A stretch of 64,000 nt of DNA from NCBI GenBank assembly GCA_038503035.1, contig JAVSML010001068.1, positions 1 to 64,000 of the forward strand, read 5' to 3'. The first letter of the stretch is position 1. Every line of letters begins with the position of its first letter. Shown here in pieces: positions 12,171-22,699 of this stretch. The translations under genes and the position numbers were made by a program. Under the pieces are notes generated by a model. That model was not told the DNA's origin, did no database searches, and saw only the letters and a program-made list of their open reading frames with translations. This DNA is from Crocodylus rhombifer. Its lineage: Eukaryota; Chordata; Crocodylia; Crocodylidae.

Positions 12171-13467
12171 CGCTGGTTTTCAACATTTTTAGACTCAGGG
12201 CACTCCTCAGAAGATCCAGCTCTTAATTATATATCATTTTTAAGTGAAAATAATCAAGCAATTCTGTTGCAAAGAACCAGAAAGACCTCAACGTATCACA
12301 ATGTTTTTAACACCATTACATTCCCCTTTAAAATATCCAAGGTTTATTTTGTGAATCATGTTTGCACATTGTAATAGGGTGGCTTCCTCATCAGGTCTTC
12401 TCCTGCTGCCCTCCTCCTGGGGCAACTGCATGCTTCTCTCACCTACCACACCTTGATGGAAAAATATGAGAATTGCTACTAAGGTGGAAGGCTACCCATT
12501 TCTTGCCTTGCTGATAAGGGCCTAATATCCGCTCTGACCTCCCCTCCATGGGTCCCGTACCGCGCAGCTGTTACTCTGGTGTTACTTGTCTGGCCTATGG
12601 CCAAAGCAAACTGGGCACACAGTTGTAGCTCTTTTCTACAGCCCTGGAGGGCCACTCACACACTACCCCTCTCTCACTGAGGTCTCACTCACTCCGCCAG
12701 CTCTCACCCAGCCTCTTTCATACCGTCCTCTCTCAGGGGCCACACTCATGCCACCCAGCCTCAGGCTTAGCTCTCCTCTCCTCGGTCTGCCCCAGTGCAG
12801 TCTGTTAGGTATCACCTGCTACCCTTGCCTGAGCATTAACTAAGCAATTGTACGACCATAGGCCCATTTTGCTCCTAGCCCCTCCACCAGACAGTTATGC
12901 CCACACTGGGCCTCCTTACTTGCCCACACTCATGGGCCTCTCTGTTCATCACTCCTCTCACACAGGGTCTGACTCATGCTCCCAGGCTTTCCTCTGGTGC
13001 CTGGGTGCAGCCTCAAGTCCCTCCTCCAGCCTGAGCTCTGCCTCAGGGCTCCTCAACCAAGCCCTGAGCCCCCTCTGCTCACTAGAACAGTACAAGGGAT
13101 GTGGAGATGGGGTTATTAAGGTGCCCCAACCCACCTTTCACCAGGGAGATAACTGGCCTGGCATGTCCTGGGGAGCCCCACCAGACCACCCTTCCCCAGC
13201 AGGGTGCAGTTTTACATCTTACCCAGGAAAAGGGGTCACTTTTTCCCCATAGCCCCTGCCTTTACCTCCTGACTGCAGCAGAACAGTCTCTCAACCTAAT
13301 GTTTCCTCCTTCCTTCCTGCAGCAAAGTGCAGCCCAGCTTACATCCCTGGGCCAAAACGGATGCCTCATCATGCAACTGGCTGCTACCTTGCTCTTAAAG
13401 TGGCAGGCACCAAAGGCACCCTTGAAAGAATCTCAAGATACCATGGCACCCTGGCTGAGAATCACTG
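12171..13467. mobile_element. Long hAT-type element with GC-rich interior
   Basis: The left end reads gctggttttcaacattttta and the right end reads ggctgagaatcactg. Together they form the inverted hAT pair related to CAGTGGTTCTCAACC and GGTTGAGAATCACTG. Flanking 8-mers gcattagg (12163-12170) and gcttatgg (13468-13475) agree at only 5 of 8, compatible with an old duplication. The interior (about 12400-13420) is unusually GC-rich and CT-skewed on the plus strand, unlike the AT-rich flanks. It holds open frames of 85-187 residues without a recognisable transposase or other domain. The interior may be cargo or a separate insertion. Confidence 0.5.
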
Positions 13468-14249
13468 GCTTATGGGAATATCCATGTGTACAAAAGCCTT
13501 TGCAGGAGCTTAACCAGCTGGAAGTGCTGGAAAACACTACTCCCATGCAAAAAGAGAGGACTGCTACAAGGCTCATCGAAAAAAAAAAGTTGAGCTTCTT
13601 CCATGAGAAAAAAAAACTGGGTTTGACAAAACAAGTTTGCATGAAAAGTGTCTACTTCCCTTGAAATATATTTGTTATTGTTCATCAGAAAACCAAAACC
13701 CACGATTTCTGTAGACAAAAATGTCAGTTTTTAGTTCTTTACATTCTATTTTAGCTTTCTCTTGAGTTTTTCCATAGAAACAAAATGACATTTTTTCCCT
13801 GCCCAGCTGTAACTAATAGCTTTCCAATTAGCCTTTGAATTTTTGCTCGGGGTTATAAAACAGACAGAGGCTGTATGCTCTATCAAAGTGCAACCACATG
13901 CTGTCAGCAGGTTATTAAAGCAAACATCCGAAAATGAGAGCCTCTTGCTCTGACTGCTTTGGCAAGGTTAGTAAAATAAACAGCTAATATGGCCACAATG
14001 TCAACCACTCTAGTTAGGCTTTTCTCACATCTGCAGTACAACTTGTTTGTGCACTTACTTTCTCTCAACAACCTCCTGTTCATTCACAGTCCACTTTTAT
14101 CTGACCTCCTTCTCTCCCAAAGCCTTGCATGAACACCAAATGTATTGTATGGCTCTGTGAGATAACACAGCTCTGTGTATTTGTAAAAAGCAGACTGCAA
14201 AGAATGTATTGATGAAATAGGAAACACACACCTTGCAGTCTGTGAGAAG
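13468..14249. other. Unique stretch left of the gypsy provirus
   Basis: No gene or repeat recognised. It ends with the 5-base target duplication ggctt at 14250-14254. Confidence 0.5.
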
Positions 14250-14254
14250 GGCTT

Positions 14255-14597
14255 TGTAGTGTATTTTGCTCATTTCTTTATTTTTCCTGGGGCAAACTTG
14301 TCCCCACAAAAAAAACAAATGACCAAAACAAAGAAGCACATAAACAAATAACCATACAATCAACAAAAGGTTAACTCACAGCTATTATCCTTCCTCTGGC
14401 CCAAAGAAAGGACACCACAGTTTAGCACTGCCCACCTCTTTCTCTTCCCCAGCTAGGCCCCCTGGGAGCTCTTAACTTCCTGCAGGCTAGGCATTCACTG
14501 CTGTCAGCTGCATCTGGACTCCACCTCAAGCAGGTAGGCTATCACTTTCAACAGCCCTCAGCTGTGCTCTTTCCTCTGAATTATCTGCCTGGTAACA
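14255..14597 (-). repeat. 3' LTR of the gypsy provirus
   Basis: A 343-bp LTR that in element sense begins TGTTACCAGG and ends TACACTACA. It aligns along its whole length with the LTR at 19101-19442, sharing for example gattgtatggtt and the AATAAA signal, which lies at 14277-14282 on the plus strand as tttatt. Confidence 0.85.
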
Positions 14598-14600
14598 CAT

Positions 14601-14610
14601 CCCTTCTCCC
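14601..14610 (-). other. Polypurine tract of the provirus
   Basis: In element sense, gggagaaggg lies three bases upstream of the 3' LTR start. This is the expected position and composition of the plus-strand primer. Confidence 0.65.
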
Positions 14611-14679
14611 AAGGGTGGAGTCTGGGACATACTCTTCTCTTTCTTCAATTCCATGCCCCCCCGCCCCTGCTTCCCACCC

Positions 14680-14830
14680 TCTGGAGAAGAGGCCTGCATT
14701 TGTGTGCGCCGACTCAGGGCAATATTGTATTATAATTGTAAAATCAAAAAGGATGTCGAGACAAATACCATCTTGCCAACCAGGAATTGGTCTGCCACAT
14801 GGCATTAAGCTATGCTGAAGGGGCATGGTC
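14680..14830 (-). pseudogene. Gypsy RNase H C-terminal remnant
   Basis: Read in element sense across one frame change, this gives LARWYLSRHPF, then FTIIIQYCPESAHTNAGLFS. The pattern matches the end of gypsy RNase H domains, where a 'LxRWxLxLxxF' strand is followed by 'F...HRPGxxHxNADxLSR'. An in-frame stop interrupts it between the two blocks. The conserved His and Asp of the HRPG and NAD motifs have decayed. It lies within 90 bases of the 3' LTR with no integrase between, which supports the Gmr1-like gene order. Confidence 0.75.
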
Positions 14831-15179
14831 GGTAAACAAACAGAATCCAGCCCCTAGGAGATAAAAGAAGAGGGCCTTAACCACTCACTTAAGTTATCAC
14901 TCCTTTTCTATGACAGTGTTCTTCTGCTCTGGGGAAGAAATTTCCTACTGAGGTACAGAATGGGGCGTTCTCCATCCTTTCTTCTAAAGGTAAGAATCTA
15001 TTCTCTTACAGGTTGGCTGATCTCCTCCGAAGGGCTTTAAACAAGATTTGTCGGGGGATGGGGATGCAGTGGTCAAAGAGAACTTAGGATCAGAGACATA
15101 AGCCACGTGCTGGATCAGTCCTGGTAAGCACTAAGGAGCCCAACAGACATCAGGACAAGGAGGTACCACGGGCACCCAC

Positions 15180-15830
15180 TGCAGAGCTTAAATGTCTCTA
15201 CAGTAATGCTAGGAGCATGGGGAACAAGCAGGAAGAACTTGCAGTCCTGCTTGCAAGCAACAACTTCAACCTGATTGGGCTAACTGAAACTTGATGGGAC
15301 CCTATTCGTGATTGGACAGTAGGTATTGAAGGTTATTTGTTGTACAGACGTGATAAAGTGGGAGAAAAATGGGGAGGAGTGTTGCTTTCTATGTTAAGGA
15401 GTAATATACATCTTCTACAATCAAGATGGCATCAGGGAAGACCAAATTGAGGTACTGTGGGTTAGGATACAAGGGGTTGAGGAAAAAGGGACTTGGTAGT
15501 GGCGGTCTACTATAGACTTCCACATCGGGAGGATGAGCTAGACCTGGAATTCTCCAGGCAGCTCTCAGAGTCAAGAGATACAGTTGTTATTGGTGACCTA
15601 AACTACCCTGACATCTGCTGGGAGGATCTGTCAGCCAGGACTAACCACTCACATAGGTTCTTAACTTGCATACAGGACCTCCACTAAACACAGGAGGTAT
15701 AATATCTCACTAAGGGAAACACCTTGCTGGACTTGGTGTTGGCTACAAGAGGCAACCTGGTGGGGAATCTGCAGGTACAAGGTAACCTAGGGGAGTGACC
15801 ATCAATTGATTGAATTCGCTATCCGGTGAA
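15180..15830 (+). pseudogene. CR1 ORF2 endonuclease domain (copy 4)
   Basis: An apurinic-type endonuclease domain that in active CR1 nicks target DNA. Visible are the N-terminal NARSMGNKQEEL block, LIGLTET with the catalytic Glu, GDLNYPDICW with the catalytic Asp and Asn, and a final SDHQLIEF block at about 15796-15819. Stops and at least one frameshift break it, including a TGA right after the LTET motif. Confidence 0.85.
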
Positions 15831-16129
15831 GGGTGGGAAAATTAACCAGCAGGGCAGAAGTGCTAGACTTCAGAAAGGCTGACTTCAGTGTGCTTAGGAG
15901 ATTAGTTAGTGGGGCATTATAGCTCAAGAGCATTGACAAAATGGGAGTCCAGGGAGGGTGGTAGTCCCTCAAGGAATCAATCCTTCGGGTGCAGAAAGAG
16001 ACAATCCCACTGCATACAAAAGGGGGCAAAGGGACCAAGAAGCTCTCTTGGCTAAACAGGGAAATCCAGGAAAGCCTAAGGGCAGAAAAAGGGGCATAAA
16101 GCCTGTGGAAGCAGGGGTTAGCTACCAAG

Positions 16130-17770
16130 GAGGAGTATACCTCCTTGGCTTGTACTTGTAGGGAATCAGTTAAGAAGGCCAAAGCAGCATTAGAACTTAA
16201 GCTGGTGAGAAAAAATAAGGACAACAAAAAGTCCTTCTTCAGGTATATAGGGAGCAAAAAGAAGGAGCAGGACAGCATAGGACCCCTACAGGATAGACTA
16301 GAGCAGTTGGTGACAGATAGGAGGGACAAAACGAGCTCTTCAATGAGTTTTTTGCCTCTGTATTCTTGAACTTGGATCTAGACAAATCTCCCAAATGCAT
16401 TACAGATAGAAACAGGAGGAACACAAGCCCACCTACTGTCAGCGCCAACCTAGTAAAAAGACACTTGGAGGGGCTGGATGTGTTTAAGTCAGCAGAACAG
16501 TGAGCTCCATCCAAGGGTGCTGAAAGAATTAGCCAGTGTCATAGCAGAATCACTGGCACAGCTGTTTGAGCACTTGTGGTGTTCAGGTGAGGTCCCAGAG
16601 GACTGGAAAAGGGCCAGTGAGACCCTGTTTTCAAGAAGGGGAGGAAGAAGGATCCAGGTAATTAAAGGCTGGTTAGTCTCACCTCTATCCTCAGGAATTC
16701 CCTTGAAAAAAATTATCAAGGATCACATTTGCAAGAGTCCAGTGCATAACATAATGCTGAAGGGCAACCAGCACCGGTTTATAGCAGGTAGATCCTGCCG
16801 GACTAACCTTGTTTCTTTCTATGACTAAATGCTTAGATTCAGGAGTCGAGGTAGAAGCCATCTACTTGAACTTTAAGAAGGCCTTTGACATGGTAGCCCA
16901 TCCTATTCTTATAAACAAATTGGACAGCTGTGCTGTAGACAATTACACAGTCATGTAAGTGGCAAATTGGCTTAAGGGTCATGCCCAGAGAGTGGTGGTG
17001 GATGGGTTGGTATCTGGGGTTGGCACTGGGGTCCCCCAAGGCTCGGTCCTTGGGCTGGCACTGTTCCATATCTTCATCAGTGACCCGGATGAGGGTGTGG
17101 AAACAACTTTGTCCAAATTCGCAGATGACACCAAATTGTTGGGCAAAGCAAAGAAACCAAATCCAGGCAGACCTGGAGAGATTAGAGAAGTGGGCAGAGA
17201 ACAACAGGATACAGTTCAGCAAGGACAAGTGCAAGGTGCTGCACCTAGGGAGAGGGAATCACCAGCACACCTACAGGCTGTGAGATGGCCTTCTCGGCAG
17301 CACAGTCATGGAAAGAGAACTCAGAGTCATTGTCAACTCCAAGACGAATATGATTAATCAATGTGATGAAGTAATTAGCAGAGCTAACTGTACTTTGTCA
17401 TACATTAGTGGGTACCTCACAACCAGGTCCAGGGAGGTGATGCTTCTCCTCTATGCAGCACTGGTCAGGCTGCAGCTGGAGTACTGCATCCAATACTGGG
17501 CACTGCAATTCAAGAAGGATGTGGAAAACCTTGAAAGGGTCCAGAGGAGGGCCACTCACATGATCGGGGGACAACAGGGCAGGCCCTATGAGGAGAGGCT
17601 GAGGGACGTGAATCTTTTCAGCCTCTGCAAGAGAAGGCTGAGGGGGGATCTTGTGGCAGTATACAAATTCACTGGTGGGAGGCAGCGGGGAATAGGAGAT
17701 GCTGTTTACCAGAGCTTCCCTTGGAATAACCAGGAACAATGGCCACAAGCTGATAGAGAGTAGATTTAAG
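16130..17770 (+). pseudogene. CR1 ORF2 RT and C-terminal domain (copy 4)
   Basis: Pieces of reverse transcriptase in several frames: the linker (AWLTCRESVKKAKAALELK-like), a GNQHRFIAGRSCRTNL block (16760-16810), KKAFDMVAHPILIN (16874-16920), a [19 protein letters not shown] block (17027-17083), and FADD (17117-17131) with the Asp pair intact. The thumb follows ([15 protein letters not shown]), then the C-terminal NLFSLCKRRLRGDLVAVYK block. It ends before the WNxLPREVV motif because the copy is 3'-truncated. Confidence 0.9.
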
Positions 17771-17959
17771 TTGGAAATCAGAAAGAGCAGGAGACGGGGG
17801 GGACAGGGAGACTACCGCCACTGCTGGTAGTGGGCAACCAGGACATCTGCTGGACTTACAAATCACTCATGTACAAATGCTTACCCAGAGCAAGGGTCTA
17901 GGAGTCTTACCAGATAGATATCCCTGATCTTTACAGGGACCACATATTCCCAAGGCATG

Positions 17960-18700
17960 GGATTATTCACAGTCCATCTGTGGGGAATCCCAGTATCTGT
18001 TCCTTTTCTTCCCACATTGAAAGTATATCAGCTACACCACCTTTCCTCTCCATGGCTGCAAGGATGTCCAGGTGGCCTTCTTCTCTGGAACCCCCACTCA
18101 AAAGCTCTCTTGTCTGGGGCCTTGGGGGAGACAGAGGTAACACCCCTACCAGAGACCTCCCTAGACTGCTGGCTGCAGAGCCCTGGCTTCCTCAAGCCTA
18201 TAGGCTGCTGGCTCCCCAGGGTTTTTGGCAGCCTAAATCTACCCCATTAAGTCCTCTACCCTCTATGTGGCTTCTTCCAGGCTGGCCACCCAGTGCCAAT
18301 ATACCCACGTCTGGGCATTGACTAGGAGAATAGTACAGAATTGTTCCAATGCCACTAGTTCCAGGACCTCTGCAGCCATCCAGGAATCTGGGTTTATCCA
18401 TTGGGTACCTAACTCTTTTAGCTTCTGGGTCATAGCCTTGGACTGCGCATTTGGGTCCCAAGCCTCCAACTAGAACTGGCAGCAATAAGCCTCCTTCATG
18501 AGTCCCAATTGGTCCAGTATGACCACTTTGAGGGTGCTATAATTTCAGGTTCAGCCTGCTTCCATTGCCCAGTAAGCAGCCTGCACCTCCCCGCTTAATA
18601 GGATGGCCACAGATATGTCTCCACAACCCATTCAAACATGGCAGGAAAAGCCTCCAGATCACCTGCTGCTCCCATCTTTGTGAGAACTCCTTTCTCTAAC
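17960..18700 (-). pseudogene. Gmr1-like gypsy gag with SCAN-type capsid
   Basis: Gag remnant in several frames with stops. In element order it shows LTKMGAAGDLEAFPAMFE (about 18690-18635), then ILLSGEVQAAYWAMEAG (about 18615-18560), then LKVVILDQLGLMKEAY. The SCAN-like core is QKLKELGTQWINPDSW and VLELVALEQFCTIL, ending in QTWVYWH and SLEEAT (about 18440-18265). Near 18025-17968 lies a decayed CCHC zinc knuckle, FQCGKK, followed by PQMDCE. The order matches gag of Gmr1-like elements and the SCAN consensus (LxxLCxxWLxPE, LELLVLEQFLxILP, QxWVxxxxPxSxEEA). In a live element it would form the capsid. It is non-functional here. Confidence 0.8.
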
Positions 18701-18791
18701 CTCATGGAACTCACTGACTCACCACTGTGGGAAGATATCCATCTAGCATCCAATTTCTGATTCAGGAACTCCTGCTGCTGCTGTTCTCACT

Positions 18792-18946
18792 GGGCATATT
18801 TACATGTGCATTTGATGCAGCACCAGTTTACTCACACGTAAATTACTGATGAGTAAATGATGCTGGGCATGCATCTACATGTTCAGGAAAGTAGGTAGTG
18901 GTAAGCTATGCTACTGTGCAGTTAAGCATCTTGTGTAGACGTGCCC
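18792..18946. mobile_element. Small TIR element (GGGC..GTCTACACA family), copy 1
   Basis: A 155-bp element inserted in the leader of the gypsy provirus. Its ends are gggcatatttacatg and, inverted, gggcacgtctacaca. The trinucleotide act flanks both sides (18789-18791 and 18947-18949). It shares ends and the internal 'ctactgtgcagt' motif with copies at 41874 and 55328. Confidence 0.7.
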
Positions 18947-19079
18947 ACTGAAACTGCTGCAGTCTCTAGAACTGCTGTTTCTGGGCTCAGGGTTGCTGAA
19001 ATAGTGGCTATTGTTGCTTCTGCAGCCCCTTAAGCCATTTTACGAGAGTTCTGGTGTCCATGCCTGGTGTTGAGGTTTA

Positions 19080-19100
19080 GAATTCCTGCATTCTCCACCA
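19080..19100 (-). promoter_or_regulatory. Primer binding site of the provirus
   Basis: Directly after the 5' LTR end (CACTACACA in sense) the sequence reads tggtggagaatgcagg. TGG at zero spacing, complementary to a tRNA CCA end, is the standard layout. I do not assign the tRNA. Confidence 0.7.
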
Positions 19101-19442
19101 TGTGTAGTGGGTTATCACACAGTTCTTTATTTTTCATGGGGCAAACTTGTTCCCACAAGGACAACAATGTCTTTAAACAAGCAGCACTTAAACAAACAAC
19201 CATACAATCAACAAATGGTTAGCTCACAACTAGTCCTTCCTCAGCCCAGAGAGAGGACACCACAGCTTAGTACTACCTCCTTAGCACTTTCCTCTCTTCC
19301 CCAGATACACTCCCTGGGAGTTTTTCACTTCCTCCAGGCCAAGAACTCATCATTGTCAGCTGCGCTCCAACTGAGCAGGCAGGCTGTCATTTTTAACCCC
19401 CTGCAGCTGTTCTCTCACCCCTGATCCATGCACCTGTTTACA
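19101..19442 (-). repeat. 5' LTR of the gypsy provirus
   Basis: A 342-bp LTR that in element sense starts TGTAAACAGG and ends CCACTACACA. It contains AATAAA about 25 bases before its end (plus-strand tttatt at 19126-19131). The target duplication ggctt follows at 19443-19447. Confidence 0.87.
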
Positions 19443-19447
19443 GGCTT

Positions 19448-20950
19448 GTATTAGTTGCCTTCAGCAGCATATTGACCCATGGGAGAAGTATGCAAACCTC
19501 TCAGTGCCTGGGGTTACTACATCTGAGAAATGCTAATAGTAATCTAAGTGGCATGTGGCCTGTAATTGCAGCAGATGAAAGACCAGGCCTTTCTCCCAGG
19601 AGCTCTGCACTGGGCAGGCTGCAGACACTATAGCCCTGTATAACAACCCATAGTATAAAACCACCTGCTGTAAACAGTATGGATCACATCCAGGTAGAAA
19701 ACAAGCCTTGTAACATTTTTTGGAAATTGATAAAATTAAAGAAAATCTGACAGATTTAACTTATTATATTGTCACATACTTTTAGTTCTTTTTATGATTT
19801 TGAAGCACCTAGGAATATTATTATAGCAAATAACAAAGTGGATATATATAGATAGAAATATGGGGTTTGGCCATTACCCTATAGGCAATGGCATCAACCC
19901 TGCCTGTGCACATTGCAATAATTAACTTGGATCAGTTCCTACTACTCTATTTGAAATCATCTGCAAGCCATATGGGCAGTCCCTGATCTGAGGCCATCCA
20001 CCTTTATGCTCTGTAACCTTTTAGGGGTCATGGCCACTCAAATTAAAACCTCCTCAAGGCTGTTCTAGTGTCCTACATGGGGACAGAGTTCAGCCCTGGG
20101 ACATGCACCTGATCAGAAATACAGAAAATGGTTGCTTAAAACCAAGTTTCCACCCTTATCTGAGCGTTCTTTGGCCACAGTGAGAATAAGCACTTCAATG
20201 GAAAGCAGTGAGAATAAGCACTTCTTATTCACAGGAAAACTCTGTGTGTGGAAAGAGAAAAACAGGACAGAGATCTGTGAGAATAGGTGTTCTGCTCTTT
20301 AACAGAGTAAGCAATTATCACACCTGCTATTTGTTAATATTCAAAACTGTAACCATTGTGAAATCTATTCATTTACAATTTCTAAAATTCAGGGGTTTAC
20401 TGTATACAATGCAGCCTCATTAACAAATGTTCCTAGAGCATCAGCAACTTTTAGGTAAGTAGAGCTCTGAATGGCCGAGGAAGCAGCAGGGTGCTTACTA
20501 TTTATAGAGAGTTACAAGTGAATGTGAACAGTAGGGAAAGATGCAGCATGAACCAAGTAGAGATCTAGGAATGCTAAGCCTTGCTGGAACACTGACTACC
20601 CAAGCAGCTTTGGGCAAGCCACTTAGAGCTAGTTCCAAAAATAAAGGGTTACCTATTGCAATGCCAAAATTTTAGGCACCTTGCCACCTAGTAGAATCCA
20701 TGGCTTGGAGTCAGATGTTTAGTTCTCTATGCAACACATGGAAAGAGACAGGTATAGTGACAGAAGTTACAAATTAAAGACGATTGTTAACTAAGGAGAC
20801 CGAATAGTAATGGGGAGCTTGTCCCTTAGTTAAGTGCCTAGCCAGTCAATTAGTGAGAGACAAACATAGGGTCTGCTGGGGTTGCTTACTGCTGCAGAAT
20901 CAACCTTGCTGTTATTTGTTCTCTTTCTTCATATGTCTGTATTTAGTAAC
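19448..20950. other. Unique stretch
   Basis: No gene recognised. A 19-base direct repeat (cagtgagaataagcacttc) occurs at 20178-20196 and 20206-20224. Confidence 0.55.
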
Positions 20951-20954
20951 CCAG

Positions 20955-21066
20955 GTATCCAGGTTGTAGCCATATTGGTCTATAGGCAAAAGGAATCAGA
21001 ACTCATGGAAGAGATGATATCTTTTATTAAACCAACTAGATTTTTGCACAAATAAATTCTTGCAAA
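20955..21066. repeat. Dispersed sauropsid repeat fragment
   Basis: The phrases 'gttgtagccatattggtcta' and 'gatatcttttattaaaccaa' match a repeat I recall as common in turtle and crocodilian sequence ('gttgcagccgtgttggtct ... tatcttttattagaccaac'). I am unsure of its class; it may be a Penelope-like or SINE-type tail. It ends where the next CR1 begins. Confidence 0.5.
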
Positions 21067-22600
21067 AACAAGCCAGCCCGGTGCACAGGAAGACTAGCAC
21101 GTATGACAGAAGACCAGCTTGGCTTAGTAGGGAATGCTTTAGTAAACTCAATCACAAAAGAGACGCTTATAAGATGTGGAAACTTGGACAAATGACTAGG
21201 GAAGAATATAAGAGCATTGCTCGGGCATGCAGGGATAAAGTCAGGAAAGCCAAAGCACAATTGGAGCTGCAGCTAGCAAGGGATGGGAAGGGTAAAAAGA
21301 AGGGTTTCTACGAGTGTGTTGGTAGCAAGAGGAGGATCAGAAAAGGTGTGGGTCCCTTACTGTATGGGGGAGGCAACATTGTGACAGAGGATGCAGAAAA
21401 GAATGAAGTCCTGAATGTCTTTTTGTCTCAGTATTCATGGCTTCCAGACTACTGCAGGTCAGCTCCCAGACTACTGCACTGGGAAGCACAGTTTGAGGAG
21501 GAAGTGAGCAGCCCAGTGGTGAAAAAAACAGGTTAGGGACTACTTAGAAAAGCTGGATGTGTACATGTACACGGGCCCAGATGGGATGCACCCAAGGGTA
21601 CTGAGGGAGTTGGCTGATACGATTGCAGAGCCATTGGCTGTCGCTTTGGAAACTCATGGCAGTCAGAAGATATCCCGATTGACTGGAAAAGGGCAAACAT
21701 AGTGCCCATATTTAAGAAAGGGAAAAAAGAGGATGCTGGGAACTACAGGCCAGTCAGCCTCACCTTAGTCACTGGAAAAATCATGGAGCAGATCCTCAAG
21801 GAATCCGTTTCTAAGCACTTAGAGAAGAAGAAAGTGATTAGGAACAGTCAGCACGGATTTACTAGGGGCAAGTCATGCCTGACCAACCTAACTGCTTTTT
21901 ATGACAAGGTGACTGGCTCTATGAGTGCAGGAAGACTGGTGGATGTGGTGTACCTTGATTTTAGCAAGACTTTTGATATGGTCTTCTACAGCATTCTCCC
22001 AGGAAAGCTAAGGAAATATGGGCTGGATAAATGGACTATAAGGTAGATAGAAAACTGGCTGGAGCATCAGGCTCAGAGGGTAGTAATCAATGGCTCAGTG
22101 TCTAGCTGGTATCAAGTGGGTTGGTCCTGGGGCTGGTTTTGTTCATTGTCTTCATCCATGACCTGGAAGATGGCACAGAGTACACCCTCAGCAAGTTTGC
22201 AGATGACATCAAGCTGAGGGAAGCTGTAAATATGCTAGAGGGTAGGGCTAGGATTCAGAGTGACATAGACAAATTGGAGGATTGGGCCAAAAGAAATCTC
22301 ATGAGGTTCAACAAGGACAAGTGCAAAGTCCTGCACTGAAGACAGAACAATCCCATGCGCTGGTACAGGCTGGGGGCTAACTGGTTGGGCAGCAGCTCTG
22401 CAGAAAAGGACCTTGGGGTTGCAGTGGACAATAAGCTGAATATGAACCAGCAGTGCGCCTTTGTTGGAAAGAAGGCTAACAGCATACTGGACTGCATTGG
22501 TAGTTGTGTTATCAGTAGGTCAAGGGAAGTGATTATTCCCCTCTATTTAGCACACATCTGGAGTACTGTGTTTAGGTTTGAGTCCCCCACTACATAAAGA
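21060..22600 (+). pseudogene. CR1 ORF2 RT region (copy 5 outer)
   Basis: Fragments in order: linker and template region (21060-21536); RPVSLTLVTGKIMEQIL with NSQHGFTRGKSCLTNL and a VYLDFSKTFDMV version of the first catalytic block (21702-22046); VLGLVLFIVFIHDL with KFADDIKL, Asp pair intact (22121-22339); and the thumb (22355-22597). At least three frame changes and several stops inactivate it. A deletion removes most of the GVPQGS motif before 'VLGL'. Confidence 0.88.
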
Positions 22601-22699
22601 ATGTGGACAAATTGGAGAAAGTCCAGCAGAGGGCAACAAAAATGTTGAGGGGACTAGGGGACATGACTAATGGGGAAAGACTGAGGAAACCATAGGGGC

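Larger units (their letters stand above)
14935..17786 (+). mobile_element. CR1 LINE copy 4 inside the gypsy provirus
   Basis: A plus-strand CR1 that starts in the end of ORF1 (esterase C-terminus, RLADLLRRALN, near 15009-15041) and passes through the ORF1-ORF2 spacer. It then contains the endonuclease and RT. It stops abruptly in the ORF2 C-terminal region near 17786, with no 3'UTR or tail. Its 3' end and the adjacent gypsy pol are therefore jointly missing, most simply through a later deletion. It lies in antisense to the provirus. Confidence 0.88.
14255..19442 (-). mobile_element. Gmr1-like Ty3/gypsy provirus with SCAN-type capsid, degenerate
   Basis: A minus-strand LTR retrotransposon bounded by two related LTRs (19101-19442 as 5' LTR, 14255-14597 as 3' LTR). 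It is flanked by a perfect 5-bp target duplication, ggctt at 14250-14254 and 19443-19447. In element sense the order is: 5' LTR, primer binding site directly adjacent, leader (holding a small TIR element), gag with a SCAN-like region and a decayed zinc knuckle, then a break. A plus-strand CR1 occupies 14935-17786. The last piece of pol, the RNase H C-terminus, follows, then a purine tract and the 3' LTR. Protease, integrase and most of RT are missing. That RNase H is the last pol domain before the 3' LTR agrees with Gmr1-like elements, where integrase precedes RT; the SCAN domain is known to derive from this gag lineage. The LTRs differ by roughly a fifth by eye, so the insertion is old. Confidence 0.85.

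Noticed and set aside
12586..13664. Overlapping ORFs of 85-187 residues as a host gene
   Set aside because: They are Pro/Ser/Leu-rich products of CT-skewed sequence inside a hAT-ended element and lack domain or exon structure.
18263..18485. A host SCAN zinc-finger gene
   Set aside because: The SCAN-like text is flanked by LTR, primer binding site and zinc knuckle in the same orientation, so it is retrotransposon gag; no C2H2 array follows.
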